Below are positions 55,276 through 64,000 of a DNA stretch of 64,000 nt, one piece after another. A program made the position numbers and the translations under genes. The stretch lies in contig NZ_CP007287.1 of the NCBI RefSeq assembly GCF_000737865.1, positions 311,648 through 375,647 of the forward strand, written 5' to 3'. Numbering within the stretch: the stretch's first letter is position 1; the number at the start of each line of letters is the position of its first letter. Below the pieces are notes generated by a model, which saw only the letters and a program-made list of their open reading frames with translations, searched no databases and was not told the DNA's origin. This stretch comes from Bifidobacterium coryneforme. Lineage in GTDB: Bacteria > Actinomycetota > Actinomycetes > Actinomycetales > Bifidobacteriaceae.

Positions 55276-55768
55276 TTTCGGCTCTCTCCGTTTTCAATAT
55301 GGTGGTCAGTTTTTGCACTACGCTGTCAGGCACCATGCCGTCGATGCTGCCGCCATGCCGGGCGACATCCTTGACGATGGTGCTGGAAATATGCTCCCGG
55401 AGCGGATCAGCAGGAAGGAAGAGGGTTTCCACACCCGCCAGATCGCGATTGACCAGGGCCATACCCAGTTCGGCCTCGTAGTCCCCGTTCTGCCGAAGCC
55501 CCTTGACGATGACCGAGGCGCCGACCTGCAGACAGTAGTCTGTAATCAGGCCCGTGGTCGAAGCCACCGTAATCTGCGGGTACCCGTCCGCGTCCAGGGC
55601 CTGGCGGATCATCTCCACCCGTTCCTGCTCGCCGAAGAGGGGGGTCTTGGCGGAATTGACGGCCACTACGACGTGGACGGTATCGAAGAAGGATGCACAA
55701 CGCTCTATTACATCCAGGTGCCCTGAGGTGACTGGATCGTACGATCCGGGGCATACGGCTATAGTCAT
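55268..55768 (-). CDS. coaD: Phosphopantetheine adenylyltransferase
   Basis: A 166-residue nucleotidyltransferase, the penultimate step of coenzyme A synthesis. The nucleotide motif [13 protein letters not shown] is at residues 8-20, and the C-terminal S-T-I-V-K-D-V-A motif is present. Length matches the family. It starts the coaD-SepIVA-DUF177-rpmF-rnc run. Confidence 0.95.
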   Translation of the reverse strand: MTIAVCPGSYDPVTSGHLDVIERCASFFDTVHVVVAVNSAKTPLFGEQERVEMIRQALDADGYPQITVASTTGLITDYCLQVGASVIVKGLRQNGDYEAELGMALVNRDLAGVETLFLPADPLREHISSTIVKDVARHGGSIDGMVPDSVVQKLTTILKTERAENG

Positions 55769-55895
55769 GCCTCCAGATTAGCGCCCCGGCTGGAACCGCC
55801 GGGATCCAGTGGCTTGCCGCAGGCCCGGCCTGCCTCTTCTCAGCCCTGGGATGGCACCTATTGTTGGGGTTCTTCCGAGCGGTTATCATGGTGAT

Positions 55896-56249
55896 ATGAC
55901 TGCTTTTGAGACCTTATTGCATCCCTCTTCATCACTGAATGGTCCGGATCCCATCCTGGATCAGGACCCGGTCTCACCCCTCTCCGATCCGGACCAGGGT
56001 GCAGGCACAGCCGTTCTGGACAGGCCCGAGACCGAAACCCGGGAGGAGACCCAGCGTAGCGATCAGGGTGATGCCGACAGGTTCGCCCACTACGTATCCA
56101 AGGAGCGCATCGCCGAATCCAAGCTGACGGGCCGGCCGGTTGTCGCGCTCTGCGGCAAGGTCTGGGTTCCCAAGCATGACCCCTCCCAGTATCCCGTCTG
56201 CCCGGATTGCCGGCGCATCTACGAAGAGATGACCGGCGGCAGGAAGTAG
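55896..56249 (+). CDS. DUF3039 domain protein
   Basis: A 117-residue small acidic protein ending in GKVWVPKHDPSQYPVCPDCRRIYEEM. The CPDC pair and the preceding ALCGK suggest a single metal site; this is the actinobacterial DUF3039 family, whose function is unknown. ATG 55896 is chosen by family length; a longer frame starts at 55809. It is divergent from coaD. Confidence 0.78.
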   Translation: MTAFETLLHPSSSLNGPDPILDQDPVSPLSDPDQGAGTAVLDRPETETREETQRSDQGDADRFAHYVSKERIAESKLTGRPVVALCGKVWVPKHDPSQYPVCPDCRRIYEEMTGGRK

Positions 56250-56306
56250 GTCGATTCCGAAGTCCGTCAGCCGTCAGGCAAGAGGCGCGGGTCGTCTGTT
56301 CGGTGG

Positions 56307-57317
56307 TCAGTCTTTGGATATCAGGTCGATCTGGTCCAGTTCCTCCTGGGTGAAGGTCGTATTGGCGGTCGCCTTGAGGTTGTCCAGAAGCTGTTCGGGC
56401 TTGGAGGCCCCAATCAGCACCGTGGTCACGGCCGGGTCGCGCAGAAGCCAGGCCAGGGCCATCTCGGCCAGGGTCTGCCCGCGTTGACGGGCCAGGTCGT
56501 TCAACCTGCCGATCTGATCCAGGCGCCGGGGGGTCAATGCGGACTCGTGGAGGAATCGTCCGTCGGCCCTGATTCGGCTGTCTTCGGGAATGCCATGCAG
56601 ATACCGGTCGGTCAGGAGGCCCTGGGCCAGGGGGCTGAAAGCGATGATGCCCTTGCCCAGCTCTTGCGAGGTCTCCCTGAGCCCGTTGTGCTCGATGGTC
56701 CGGTCGAATATGGAGTACCGGTTCTGGTTGATGATGAAGGGGACATGGAGTTCGTCCAGTATCGCGCTCGCCTGTCGCAGGGTGGGGCCGTCGTAGTTGG
56801 AGAGGCCCACATAGAGCGCCTTCCCGCTTGATACGGCCTGGGCCAGGGCCCCCATGGTCTCTTCCAAGGGGGTGTCGGGGTCGGGGCGGTGATGATAGAA
56901 GATATCGACGTAGTCCAGACCGAGACGTTCCAGGCTTTGGTCCAGGCTTGACAGGAGATACTTGCGCGACCCGAAATCCCCGTACGGACCGGGCCACATG
57001 AAGTATCCGGCCTTGGTCGAGATGACCAGCTCCTGGCGGTGGTGGGTGAAGTACCTCTTGAGAATCCTGCCGGTATTGCGCTCGGCTGCGCCGGGTTCGG
57101 GCCCATAGTTGTTGGCCAGGTCGAAGTGGGTGATGCCATGGTCAAAGGCCGTGAAGCAGAGGTCCCGCATCCGTTCGAAGGGGGTGCTGTCGCCGAAGTT
57201 GTGCCAGAACCCGAGTGATATGGGAGGCAACCTGAGGCCGCTGGACCCGCAATGAGGGTAGTCCATGGCCTGGTACCGGTCGGGTGATGGGATGTATGAA
57301 CCGTCTTGGTATGGCAT
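56307..57317 (-). CDS. Aldo/keto reductase (glyceraldehyde-3-phosphate reductase-like)
   Basis: A 336-residue TIM-barrel oxidoreductase using NADPH. HFDLANNYGPEPGAAE near residue 60 holds the catalytic Asp and Tyr, STKAGYFMWPGPYG near 100 the Lys, and YHHRPDPDTPLEE the His. The GPEPGAAE loop and length fit the YghZ/Gpr group that reduces L-glyceraldehyde 3-phosphate and methylglyoxal. AGGAGGGATC precedes the ATG. It starts 22 bp after pncB on the same strand. Confidence 0.88.
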   Translation of the reverse strand: MPYQDGSYIPSPDRYQAMDYPHCGSSGLRLPPISLGFWHNFGDSTPFERMRDLCFTAFDHGITHFDLANNYGPEPGAAERNTGRILKRYFTHHRQELVISTKAGYFMWPGPYGDFGSRKYLLSSLDQSLERLGLDYVDIFYHHRPDPDTPLEETMGALAQAVSSGKALYVGLSNYDGPTLRQASAILDELHVPFIINQNRYSIFDRTIEHNGLRETSQELGKGIIAFSPLAQGLLTDRYLHGIPEDSRIRADGRFLHESALTPRRLDQIGRLNDLARQRGQTLAEMALAWLLRDPAVTTVLIGASKPEQLLDNLKATANTTFTQEELDQIDLISKD

Positions 57318-57338
57318 TGCAGATCCCTCCTATATCGT

Positions 57339-58670
57339 TTATATCGTTTCGATGGTGGTCGGCAGGATGGGTTCCCCCCGCATCAGGCTGAGGGCCCCGA
57401 TGGGCAACTCGTCCAGGGCTCTGGCCCGGTGGTCCCTGGCCTTGAGCACGGCCTGACCGCCCTGGTACTCCTCGTTGATGGAGCCATGGTCCACGTAGGT
57501 GACCAGAAGGTCGCGCCAGTCCGGCTCGGGGTTGAATCCGGCGAGTGCCTCCTCGGTCCCGGATATGACGTGCTCCGCGTTGGCCAGGTTGTATTCGTAT
57601 GACCGGTAGGCCAGCTTCCGTCCCGGAACCGAGGCCTTTCCGACGGACTTCTTGGCTACAGCCTGCATGGCTCCGGACGAGTTCTCCCGCTCGGTGAGCT
57701 TGTAGACCATGGCGCAGGTGGGGGATCCGGACCCGGTGACCAGCATGGTGCCCACCCCGTATGAGTCGACCGGTGCCGTCTGGAGGGAGGCTATGGCGTA
57801 TTCGTCCAGGTCATTGGTGACGGTGATGGTGGCCTTGGTGGCCCCCAGGGCGTCCAGCTGGTGTCTGACCCTCTGGGCCAGGGAGCCCAGGTCGCCGGAG
57901 TCTATCCTGACCCCGCCCAGGTCGGGACCGGCCACCTCCACGGCCGTCCTTACCGCCTCGTCGATGGAGTAGGTGTCCGTCAGGAGGGTGGTGTTCCTGC
58001 CCAGGGCATTGATCTGCGCCACGAAGGCGTCGCGTTCCTTGTCGTGCAGCAGCGTGAATGAGTGGGCGGCCGTGCCGATGGCCTTGAATCCGTAGCGTTG
58101 GGCGGCCAGGAGGTTGGACGTGCCCTGGAAGCCTCCGACAACGGCGGCTCTGGCGGCGGCCACGGCAGCGCACTCGTTGGCCCTCCGGGCGCCCATGTCC
58201 ATGCAAGGCCTTCCCTTGGCTGCCGAAACCATGCGGGAGGCTGCCGAAGCCACGGCCGAGTCATAGTTCAGGATGGAAAGGATGATGGTCTCCAGGAGGG
58301 TGCACTCGCCGAATCCTCCCTCGACTTGGAGAACGGGGGAGTCGGGGAAGAAAATCTCGCCCTCCCTGTACCCCCGGATGGTGCCGGTGAACCGGAAGTT
58401 CTCCAACCACTTGATGGTTGCGGGGCTTACGATCCTCCGGTCGGAGAGGAACCGGAGTTCTTCCTCGGTGGGGCGGAAGTGCTCGATGGCATCCAGGATT
58501 CTTCCCGTGCCCGCAACCACCCCGTAGCGCCGCCCCTCGGGGAGGTGGCGGGTATAGACCTCGAAGACCGACCGACGGTTGGCCGTGCCGTCCTGGAGGG
58601 CGGCGTCCAGCATTGTGTACTCGTACATGTCGGTCATCAGGGCCGTGGATGTCCGGTCGGATTCGTTCAT
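57339..58670 (-). CDS. pncB: Nicotinate phosphoribosyltransferase
   Basis: A 443-residue enzyme that converts nicotinate and PRPP to nicotinate mononucleotide for NAD salvage. LMTDMYEYTMLDAAL at the N-terminus and GGVRIDSGDLGSLAQRVR near 255 are family signatures. ATG 58670 is set by GAGGATGAT; the open frame extends further upstream to 58730. It may share a transcript with the downstream aldo/keto reductase. NAD supply would also serve the ndh chain. Confidence 0.93.
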   Translation of the reverse strand: MNESDRTSTALMTDMYEYTMLDAALQDGTANRRSVFEVYTRHLPEGRRYGVVAGTGRILDAIEHFRPTEEELRFLSDRRIVSPATIKWLENFRFTGTIRGYREGEIFFPDSPVLQVEGGFGECTLLETIILSILNYDSAVASAASRMVSAAKGRPCMDMGARRANECAAVAAARAAVVGGFQGTSNLLAAQRYGFKAIGTAAHSFTLLHDKERDAFVAQINALGRNTTLLTDTYSIDEAVRTAVEVAGPDLGGVRIDSGDLGSLAQRVRHQLDALGATKATITVTNDLDEYAIASLQTAPVDSYGVGTMLVTGSGSPTCAMVYKLTERENSSGAMQAVAKKSVGKASVPGRKLAYRSYEYNLANAEHVISGTEEALAGFNPEPDWRDLLVTYVDHGSINEEYQGGQAVLKARDHRARALDELPIGALSLMRGEPILPTTIETI

Positions 58671-58787
58671 ATCATCCTCGTTTTGCGGTTCCGGTGCTTG
58701 CTGTGTTGCCCCATAGTCTAGTCCCCTCATTGCTCATGTCGGGGTAGGGGAGGCGGACGTTTCGTCCTCCGGTACGACCGCCGGGAT

Positions 58788-59435
58788 ATGCTGGTCCCCA
58801 TGAGATACCTTGTAGCTGTCTATCGGTTCCTTATTGCCTTCTTCTGCCTGGCGGGCACCCATGAGGCCTGGCTTCTGGGCATCGGAAACCATTGGGTCTA
58901 CTTTACTTTTCAGACCAATATGGCCCTGGGCCTGCTCATGATCTGGGCCGGGGCAGCCAGCCTCCTCAACGGGAAACAGCCTCCGGCCTGGCTCAAGGGA
59001 TGCCTGACCCTCTACATCGTGATAACCGGCCTGGTGGCCGCATTGATTCTGGGCCTGAACTCCTCGTCCTACCTGTTGGTGATGGGAATCAGGACCTCCT
59101 ACATGGTCCATGTCATCACCCCGATCATGGCCGTGGTCGACTTCATCCTCTTCGACCCCCACCGTCGCTTCAAATGGCACTATGTGCTGACCTGGCTGAT
59201 CTACTTCCCCATCTACCTGGCCTTTGTGCTGGTACGCGCGGCCATCTGGCCCCACTCCGGCCCGGAAGACGGCGGAAACCCCTATCCCTACGCCTTCATC
59301 GACCTGGGGAAGCTGGGCTGGGGGCAGCTGACCGTCAACGTCGCCGCATGTCTGGTGAGCTTCTTCATCCTTGGGCTGGTGCTCTTCCTGATTGACAGGA
59401 TTCTTCCCCCCAAGACCCCTCTGACCGCCTCGTGA
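58788..59435 (+). CDS. Pr6Pr-family membrane protein
   Basis: A 215-residue integral membrane protein with six hydrophobic spans and short loops. FTFQTNMALGLLMIW near residue 40 and the later HVITPIMAVVDFILFDPHR fit the Pr6Pr family, which is related to the eukaryotic AIG1/FAR-17a lipid hydrolases. The conserved polar residues (Asn near 45, His near 108) would match their catalytic pair. The function in bacteria is unknown. ATG 58788 or 58800 could be the start. Confidence 0.78.
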   Translation: MLVPMRYLVAVYRFLIAFFCLAGTHEAWLLGIGNHWVYFTFQTNMALGLLMIWAGAASLLNGKQPPAWLKGCLTLYIVITGLVAALILGLNSSSYLLVMGIRTSYMVHVITPIMAVVDFILFDPHRRFKWHYVLTWLIYFPIYLAFVLVRAAIWPHSGPEDGGNPYPYAFIDLGKLGWGQLTVNVAACLVSFFILGLVLFLIDRILPPKTPLTAS

Positions 59436-59493
59436 TCCAGGTATAGGATTCCCCGGATAACCGGTTGCAAGTTTCAGGAAAGGATGCATATAG

Positions 59494-60258
59494 ATGGTGG
59501 CAATCAAGGACATGTTGGGTGATGGCGCCGTGGTGAGGCCGGATGGCAGGGCGGCCGATGAACTGCGCCAGGTCAGGATCACCCGTCACTGGACCGATGC
59601 CCCCGAGGGGTCTGTTCTGATTGAGTGCGGGAACACCAGGGTCATGTGCACGGCATCCTTCACCCCCACCCTGCCCCGGTGGCGTAAGGACTCAGGGCTG
59701 GGCTGGGTCACGGCCGAGTATGCCATGCTGCCCAGGGCCACCTCGGAGCGCACGGCCCGTGAATCCGTCCGTGGCAAGGTGGGCGGACGCACCCAGGAGA
59801 TATCCCGCCTGATTGGGCGTTGCCTGCGTGGGGTCGTCGACATGAAGGCCCTGGGGGAGAACCAGGTGCAGTTGGACTGCGACGTATTGCAGGCTGACGG
59901 AGGCACCCGTACCGCATCGGTCACCGGCGCCTATGTGGCCCTGGTTGACGCCCTGCGCTGGGCCCAGGACCACCATCACATCCGTAGTGCCGATAAGGTC
60001 ATCAAGGACAGGGTTTCGGCAGTGTCGGTGGGAATCATCGACGGCCACCCCATGCTTGACCTCCCCTACATCGAAGACAGCCAGGCCATGACCGATATGA
60101 ACGTGGCCATGACCGGTTCCGGCGACTTCATCGAGATACAGGGAACGGCGGAGCATCGTCCCTTCAGCAGGGCCGAACTCGACACGCTGCTGGAACTGGC
60201 CGCCAAGGGGAACAGGGAACTCCAGGCAGCCCAGGATGCCGCACTTGCCGCAAACTGA
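59494..60258 (+). CDS. rph: Ribonuclease PH
   Basis: A 254-residue phosphorolytic exonuclease that trims tRNA 3' ends. [19 protein letters not shown] at the start, [17 protein letters not shown] near 68 and [21 protein letters not shown] near 130 are family signatures; the PH-domain Asp residues ([11 protein letters not shown]) are present. GAAAGGATG precedes the start. rdgB follows after 135 bp, the usual pair. Confidence 0.95.
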   Translation: MVAIKDMLGDGAVVRPDGRAADELRQVRITRHWTDAPEGSVLIECGNTRVMCTASFTPTLPRWRKDSGLGWVTAEYAMLPRATSERTARESVRGKVGGRTQEISRLIGRCLRGVVDMKALGENQVQLDCDVLQADGGTRTASVTGAYVALVDALRWAQDHHHIRSADKVIKDRVSAVSVGIIDGHPMLDLPYIEDSQAMTDMNVAMTGSGDFIEIQGTAEHRPFSRAELDTLLELAAKGNRELQAAQDAALAAN

Positions 60259-60393
60259 TGCCTATAGTGATTGAGTTCGAGCGTAGACGGGCATTGCCTG
60301 AACCGTTCCTCCGGTCGCCGCTGATTCCCCTGTGCCAAGCCGGGGTGGCGGCCCTGGCGGCTGCGGACTGCGAACGCATAAGGAGGATCGATC

Positions 60394-61074
60394 ATGGAGC
60401 AGACCAGACGGGTTGTCGTGGCCACCCACAACCAGGGCAAACTGGTCGAGATGCGTCGTATTCTGCAGTCCCTCCTGGGACGTGGGCAGACCGGGATCGA
60501 GCTCGTATCGGCTGCGGACCTGAACCTGCCCGACCCGGTTGAGACCGGGACCACGTTCGAATCCAACGCCCTGCTCAAGGCCAACCAGACGGCGGAACTC
60601 TCCGGTCTGCCCGCCCTTGCTGACGATTCCGGACTGGTTGTCGATGTCATGGGTGCGGCCCCCGGCATCCTCTCGGCCCGTTGGTGTGGTCGCCATGGTG
60701 ATGATCAGGCCAACATCGACCTCCTGCTCAACCAGCTGGGCGACATACCCGATCAGGACCGGACGGCACGGTTCGTCTGCGCCGCGGCCCTGGTTGTTCC
60801 TGATGGACCGGAGTACCCGGGAGGGAATCGCCACACCGTGAGGCTGGGCGAGATGTCGGGCAGGATCATTCGCGCACCCAGGGGTGAAGATGGGTTCGGT
60901 TACGACCCGATTTTCGTCCCCGATGATCAGCCGGCCTCAGCCGACCGTCCCCTCACATCCGCCGAGATGACCCCCGAGCAGAAGAACCGCATCTCCCATA
61001 GGGGGAAGGCCCTGTCCGCCATCCTGCCGGTCCTGGTCGAGTGGGTTCTGGGGGATACCGGTGTCCAGGCCTGA
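60394..61074 (+). CDS. rdgB: XTP/dITP diphosphatase
   Basis: A 226-residue house-cleaning nucleotide pyrophosphatase of the Ham1 family that removes non-canonical purine triphosphates. VVVATHNQGKLVEMRRIL at the start, ALADDSGLVVDVMGAAPGILSARW near 68 and GFGYDPIFVP near 168 are hallmarks. ATAAGGAGG precedes the ATG. Its end overlaps the sortase start by 14 bases. Confidence 0.95.
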   Translation: MEQTRRVVVATHNQGKLVEMRRILQSLLGRGQTGIELVSAADLNLPDPVETGTTFESNALLKANQTAELSGLPALADDSGLVVDVMGAAPGILSARWCGRHGDDQANIDLLLNQLGDIPDQDRTARFVCAAALVVPDGPEYPGGNRHTVRLGEMSGRIIRAPRGEDGFGYDPIFVPDDQPASADRPLTSAEMTPEQKNRISHRGKALSAILPVLVEWVLGDTGVQA

Positions 61075-62032
61075 ATCCGATGCGGGAACGCCGGCCTTTG
61101 CCGGTGTTCTTGCCGGTGACGGAAGAACCCCCTCCTACAGGCGTTGGAACAGGCTGAACCTGGTTCTGCAGATACTGATCGTCCTCCTCCTGCTTGCTGC
61201 CCTTATATGCGTGGTTTGGATTCCCGCCGTCCAATACATGTCCCAACGTCGTTCAGCTGCGGAGGCGGAAAACGCCGCTTCCCGTATGGCTGCATGGCCC
61301 CAGGGCAGAATCAGGGCCGAGTATGCCAAGGCCAAGGCCTATAACCAGAGAATCGCGGCCTCGGGGCAGACCACCCTGGGCGAGGCGACCGACCCCTTCG
61401 CTCCGGGCAAGGGAGGCACCCTGTCGCAGGAAGACAAGGCCTACCAATCCCTCCTTGAGGGGCCGGGGGGAATCATGGGGACCATTCGTATACCCCAGGT
61501 CTCCATCCACCTGCCCATCTATCACGGGACCTCCGAGGAGGTGCTCCAGGATGGGGTGGGGCATCTGTACGGCACCAGCCTGCCGGTTGGCGGAGCCTCC
61601 ACCAATGTGGTCCTTTCGGGGCACAGGGGGCTGACCAACGCCCTCCTCTTCACCAGACTGGATGAACTCAAACCCGGTGACATCTTTTACATCGACAGCC
61701 TGGGCAGGACCATGGGTTACCGGATCAAGTCCGTGCATGTGATCGATCCGGAGGAAGTGCACCTGTATAAGGTGGTGCCGGGCAAGGACCTGGTGACCCT
61801 GATGACCTGCACCCCCTATGGGGTCAATACGCAACGTCTGGTTCTGACCGCCGAGCGCCAGTCCATACCGGAGCCCATACCGGACCCGGGTGATGCGCCC
61901 AAGGATGGGCGTCTGCTGGGCCTGATGACGGGGTTAGGCCTGCTGGTGGTGGGGACCGTCTCGTCCGTTGTTGCCTTCAGGTTCAGGCTGCCGCCACGGC
62001 ACCGTCTGGGGGAATCCGCCGGAAAGGCCTGA
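61061..62032 (+). CDS. Class C sortase (pilus-type transpeptidase)
   Basis: A 323-residue membrane enzyme. Helices at about 33-53 and 287-306 frame the catalytic domain. The residues of the active site are His188 (LSGHRG), Cys250 (TLMTCTPYGVNT) and Arg259. A lid motif DPF at 111-113 and the second membrane helix mark class C, which polymerises pilins; class A and E enzymes lack these. GTG 61061 overlaps rdgB. No pilin gene is next to it on this side, but a large secreted protein starts at 62539, so that protein or the LPNAG protein at 31583 may be a substrate. Confidence 0.88.
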   Translation: MSRPESDAGTPAFAGVLAGDGRTPSYRRWNRLNLVLQILIVLLLLAALICVVWIPAVQYMSQRRSAAEAENAASRMAAWPQGRIRAEYAKAKAYNQRIAASGQTTLGEATDPFAPGKGGTLSQEDKAYQSLLEGPGGIMGTIRIPQVSIHLPIYHGTSEEVLQDGVGHLYGTSLPVGGASTNVVLSGHRGLTNALLFTRLDELKPGDIFYIDSLGRTMGYRIKSVHVIDPEEVHLYKVVPGKDLVTLMTCTPYGVNTQRLVLTAERQSIPEPIPDPGDAPKDGRLLGLMTGLGLLVVGTVSSVVAFRFRLPPRHRLGESAGKA

Positions 62033-62058
62033 GTCGTAGCGGCCTGAAGCAAATCCGG

Positions 62059-62139
62059 TGCGCGAGATGGGACTCGAACCCACACGTCCGAAGACACAGG
62101 AACCTAAATCCTGCGCGGCTACCATTACGCCACTCGCGC
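62059..62139 (-). tRNA. tRNA-Leu (TAG anticodon)
   Basis: On the minus strand GCGCGAG pairs with CTCGCGC as acceptor. The anticodon stem CAGGA/TCCTG encloses TTTAGGT, giving anticodon TAG (codon CTA). A long variable arm (TGTCTTCGGACGT) marks a class II tRNA, and the T-arm carries TTCGAGT. The discriminator is A, as for tRNA-Leu. CC but not A follows in the genome. Confidence 0.92.
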
Positions 62140-62538
62140 CCAAGGCCGCGGGTATGTGCGGATGCCCGAATACCCACGCCTATTCATAAATACCACAACG
62201 GTGGGATGGTTGTTTTGAGGAAGATATGGACACTATCCTCCAAAAAAAGTCCGACTAATTTCCGGGAAAACAAGAAAAAGTTAGTTATCCATGAATCTCG
62301 GCATGCCGGGAACCGGAAAGACCGGGCGCTTCATAGCGCATTTTTATTATCGACACGCCGCCATTTGTAAAAACCGAGAGTCAATCACCGGTCATGTAGC
62401 GTCCAATTATGTGGACCGAAGCAACGGGTTCACGCGTTGATCTCTGGTAATCGAGTACCGGGTCCGCCTCGGCGGTATCGGGCCGACCGATCAAGCGATT
62501 GGAATGGTCGACGGGAATCAGAGTGAAGGGGGTTGCGA
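62140..62538. other. AT-richer gap before the secreted-protein gene
   Basis: 399 bases without a credible gene and clearly AT-richer than the rest (runs such as AAAAAAAGT, TTTTTATTAT). It should hold the promoters of tRNA-Leu and of the secreted-protein gene, but I could not fix boxes. Its composition and the neighbouring tRNA make it a possible boundary of acquired DNA; no direct repeat of the tRNA end was found within the window. Confidence 0.5.
62326..62346 (+). terminator. Small intrinsic terminator in the gap
   Basis: GCGCT (62326-62330) and AGCGC (62335-62339) form a 5-bp stem with a four-base loop followed by ATTTTTATTAT. It reads toward the secreted-protein gene, so it could end the rph-rdgB-sortase transcript or act as a leader attenuator. 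Confidence 0.5.
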
Positions 62539-64000
62539 TGGGAATCAGCCATTGGAATGGGAATTCGCCAGTACGCAAGCGCGGCTTCAAGAGGCTGTCC
62601 TCCCTGTTCGCAGTGATTCTGGCGGTTTTCATGGTTCTGCCGCTCTCCCTCCAGTTCACCTCCCAACCCGCCAATGCCGAAACCGTGGACCACAAGCCCA
62701 AGCTCTTCCAGATGATGGCCTACAACGACCGTATCGATACCAATAACGACGAACTGCGCTACGACTTCGTACTGCGGCTGGCCCATGGCGATTTCGATCC
62801 GTTCTGTGTGCCGAACGGGAGCTACGACGACGGCAGCAAATGCCGGCTCTTTTTCGCATATCAGTACTGGGGCACGACCAGTCCGAGCGACTACGTGTCT
62901 GTTCGTTATCTGAACACCATGACGACCGGCAACGTCTCGGGTACGACGGGTGCGCTTCAATGGGCCGCGAATAAGGATCAGTACTTTACGGTCCACAAGG
63001 TGATCAACTCGGGCGATTACGACTACCTGGCCATTTCCGTCGAGGCTGATGTCAACTTTGCCGATAACCTCAATCAGCTGAACTCCGTCGGGAATTCGTA
63101 CACGAGCGACTCCGGATACGCGCCCGGTGGCATCACCCAGGTTGAGCGGGTCTACGCCATCCTGACCAAGACGGCGGGACCTGCCAGTCTGGCCTGCGGC
63201 TGGGGTAGTTGGAACGGTGTCGGCGAGTGCGGCAATATGCCCACCGATCAGTTCGACGAAAACGGTGCCGCCAAGTATGGGGCCGCAATCAACAACATCA
63301 TGTATGGGGTTGACCTCCTGCGTAAACCCGATGGCAGCTACTACACCTATCAGCTCTACCAGCAGCGGTGCGCCGATCCGGGAAACCAAACGACGCACTA
63401 CTGCAATGGTCCGGTCGCCTTCATCGGTTGGGATGGTTACCCCTTGCTCTGGAGTCAGAACCAGGCCAATTGGGGCCTGGTGACCGATTTCGGATTTGAT
63501 CGGGCCTCCTTCGGATGGAACTGGAACGCCGCCAACAGTATCGGGTTCTACAACGATGGCAAGACGGAATATGCCATTCCGCCGGGCGTGGCCCCGGCCA
63601 ATTCGTTCTTCGTTTACTGGTACAACTCCGCGAACGATACCGCTTATACAACGCAACAACCCGACGGAACCTGGGCATCGTGGATGTCCATGTCGAACTG
63701 CTCCAGGAATGCCAGCTTCTACTACCAATGGCTGGGTTTGAAAAACAACAAGTGGGTTCCGGTTGATTCCCTGACGCCCCATGCGGTCAGGGTGGACCAG
63801 AACCCGGTGACCAACGACTCGGGCAATGAGGGGAATTTCTCCATGGCCAGCTCGGCCTTCAACTCCATAACCGCGCTGAGCGGTAATGGTGGCCTTGCGA
63901 ACCGGCCCAACAGGCTCTTCCTGGATCGTTCCACGTCCCCGGCACAGGGATACACCCTGGATACCGCCGGTGGCAAGGTGACGGTCAATGATGGCTCCAT
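62539..64000 (+). CDS. Large secreted protein, 5' part only
   Basis: An open frame of at least 487 codons running off the window. The start MGISHWNGNSPVRKRGFKRL is followed by a hydrophobic core (FAVILAVFMVLPLSL) and ANA cleavage near residue 48, a long Sec signal as in sortase-linked surface proteins. AAGGGGG lies five bases before the ATG. The mature part is rich in Asn, Tyr, Trp and Asp, with six or more Cys (for example FCVPNG, CGWGSW, ECGNMP) and no repeats so far. Codon choice is less GC-extreme than in neighbours. I do not recognise the domain. An adhesin or pilin tip handled by the upstream class C sortase is a reasonable guess; the C-terminus is outside. Confidence 0.82.

Noticed and set aside
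55858-56997. 379-codon minus-strand frame near the aldo/keto reductase
   Set aside because: Overlaps the reductase on the same strand in another frame and has Pro/Arg/Gly-rich shadow composition.
1-64000. CRISPR arrays, insertion sequences, prophage genes
   Set aside because: No regularly spaced repeats, transposase, integrase or phage structural genes were recognised in any frame.

Overview
The window is a dense, high-GC stretch of an actinobacterial chromosome. Gene content and order (murA-plsC-gpsA-ddl; ffh/rpsP/khpA/rimM/trmD; coaD-SepIVA-like-DUF177-rpmF-rnc; NdgR-type IclR regulator next to leuCD) point to the family Bifidobacteriaceae. A complete ndh-cydABDC respiratory set and a giant RCC1-repeat, sortase-anchored surface protein fit best with the insect-gut Bifidobacterium asteroides group. 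That placement is inferred from gene content, not from a search.

Layout. 1-175: end of one tRNA, a long hairpin, tRNA-Gln and a terminator. 0.4-7.9 kb: ndh, cydA, cydB, cydD, cydC on the plus strand, a short chain from NADH to oxygen. 7.9-13.6 kb: a polyprenyl synthase, a metallophosphoesterase, and the NdgR regulator divergent from leuC-leuD. 13.7-19.3 kb: three CPBP-type membrane proteins in tandem; the first has a C-terminal frameshift and the second carries an ~800-residue disordered, repeat-containing N-terminal extension and has lost two of its catalytic-motif residues. 19.5-24.3 kb: murA, an acyltransferase, gpsA, ddl (envelope synthesis). 24.4-30.4 kb: mscS, GNAT, a hexapeptide acetyltransferase, rpmB, recG, rsmD.

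30.4-42.7 kb, minus strand: the ffh/rpsP/khpA/rimM/trmD block of protein-targeting and ribosome genes, split between rimM and trmD by a DUF218 membrane protein and the RCC1 surface protein. The surface protein has three modules, each with an InlB-type repeat followed by seven RCC1 blades, and an LPNAG anchor. Its secretion signal sits in a different frame, separated from the body by a run of 12 guanines. Losing one G fuses the two into an unbroken 1779-codon gene. This looks like a slipped-strand (phase-variable) ON/OFF switch, read here as OFF, and is the most exciting signal in the window.

42.8-64 kb: a GH172/DUF2961 enzyme with a LacI regulator and a matching palindrome; cysS; a class I glutamine amidotransferase; an ABC-F ATPase; ilvBN; rnc, rpmF, DUF177, a SepIVA-like coiled-coil protein, coaD; DUF3039; an aldo/keto reductase; pncB; a Pr6Pr membrane protein; rph-rdgB-class C sortase; tRNA-Leu; an AT-richer gap; and the start of a large secreted protein that runs off the window. 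I saw no insertion sequence, prophage or CRISPR array.
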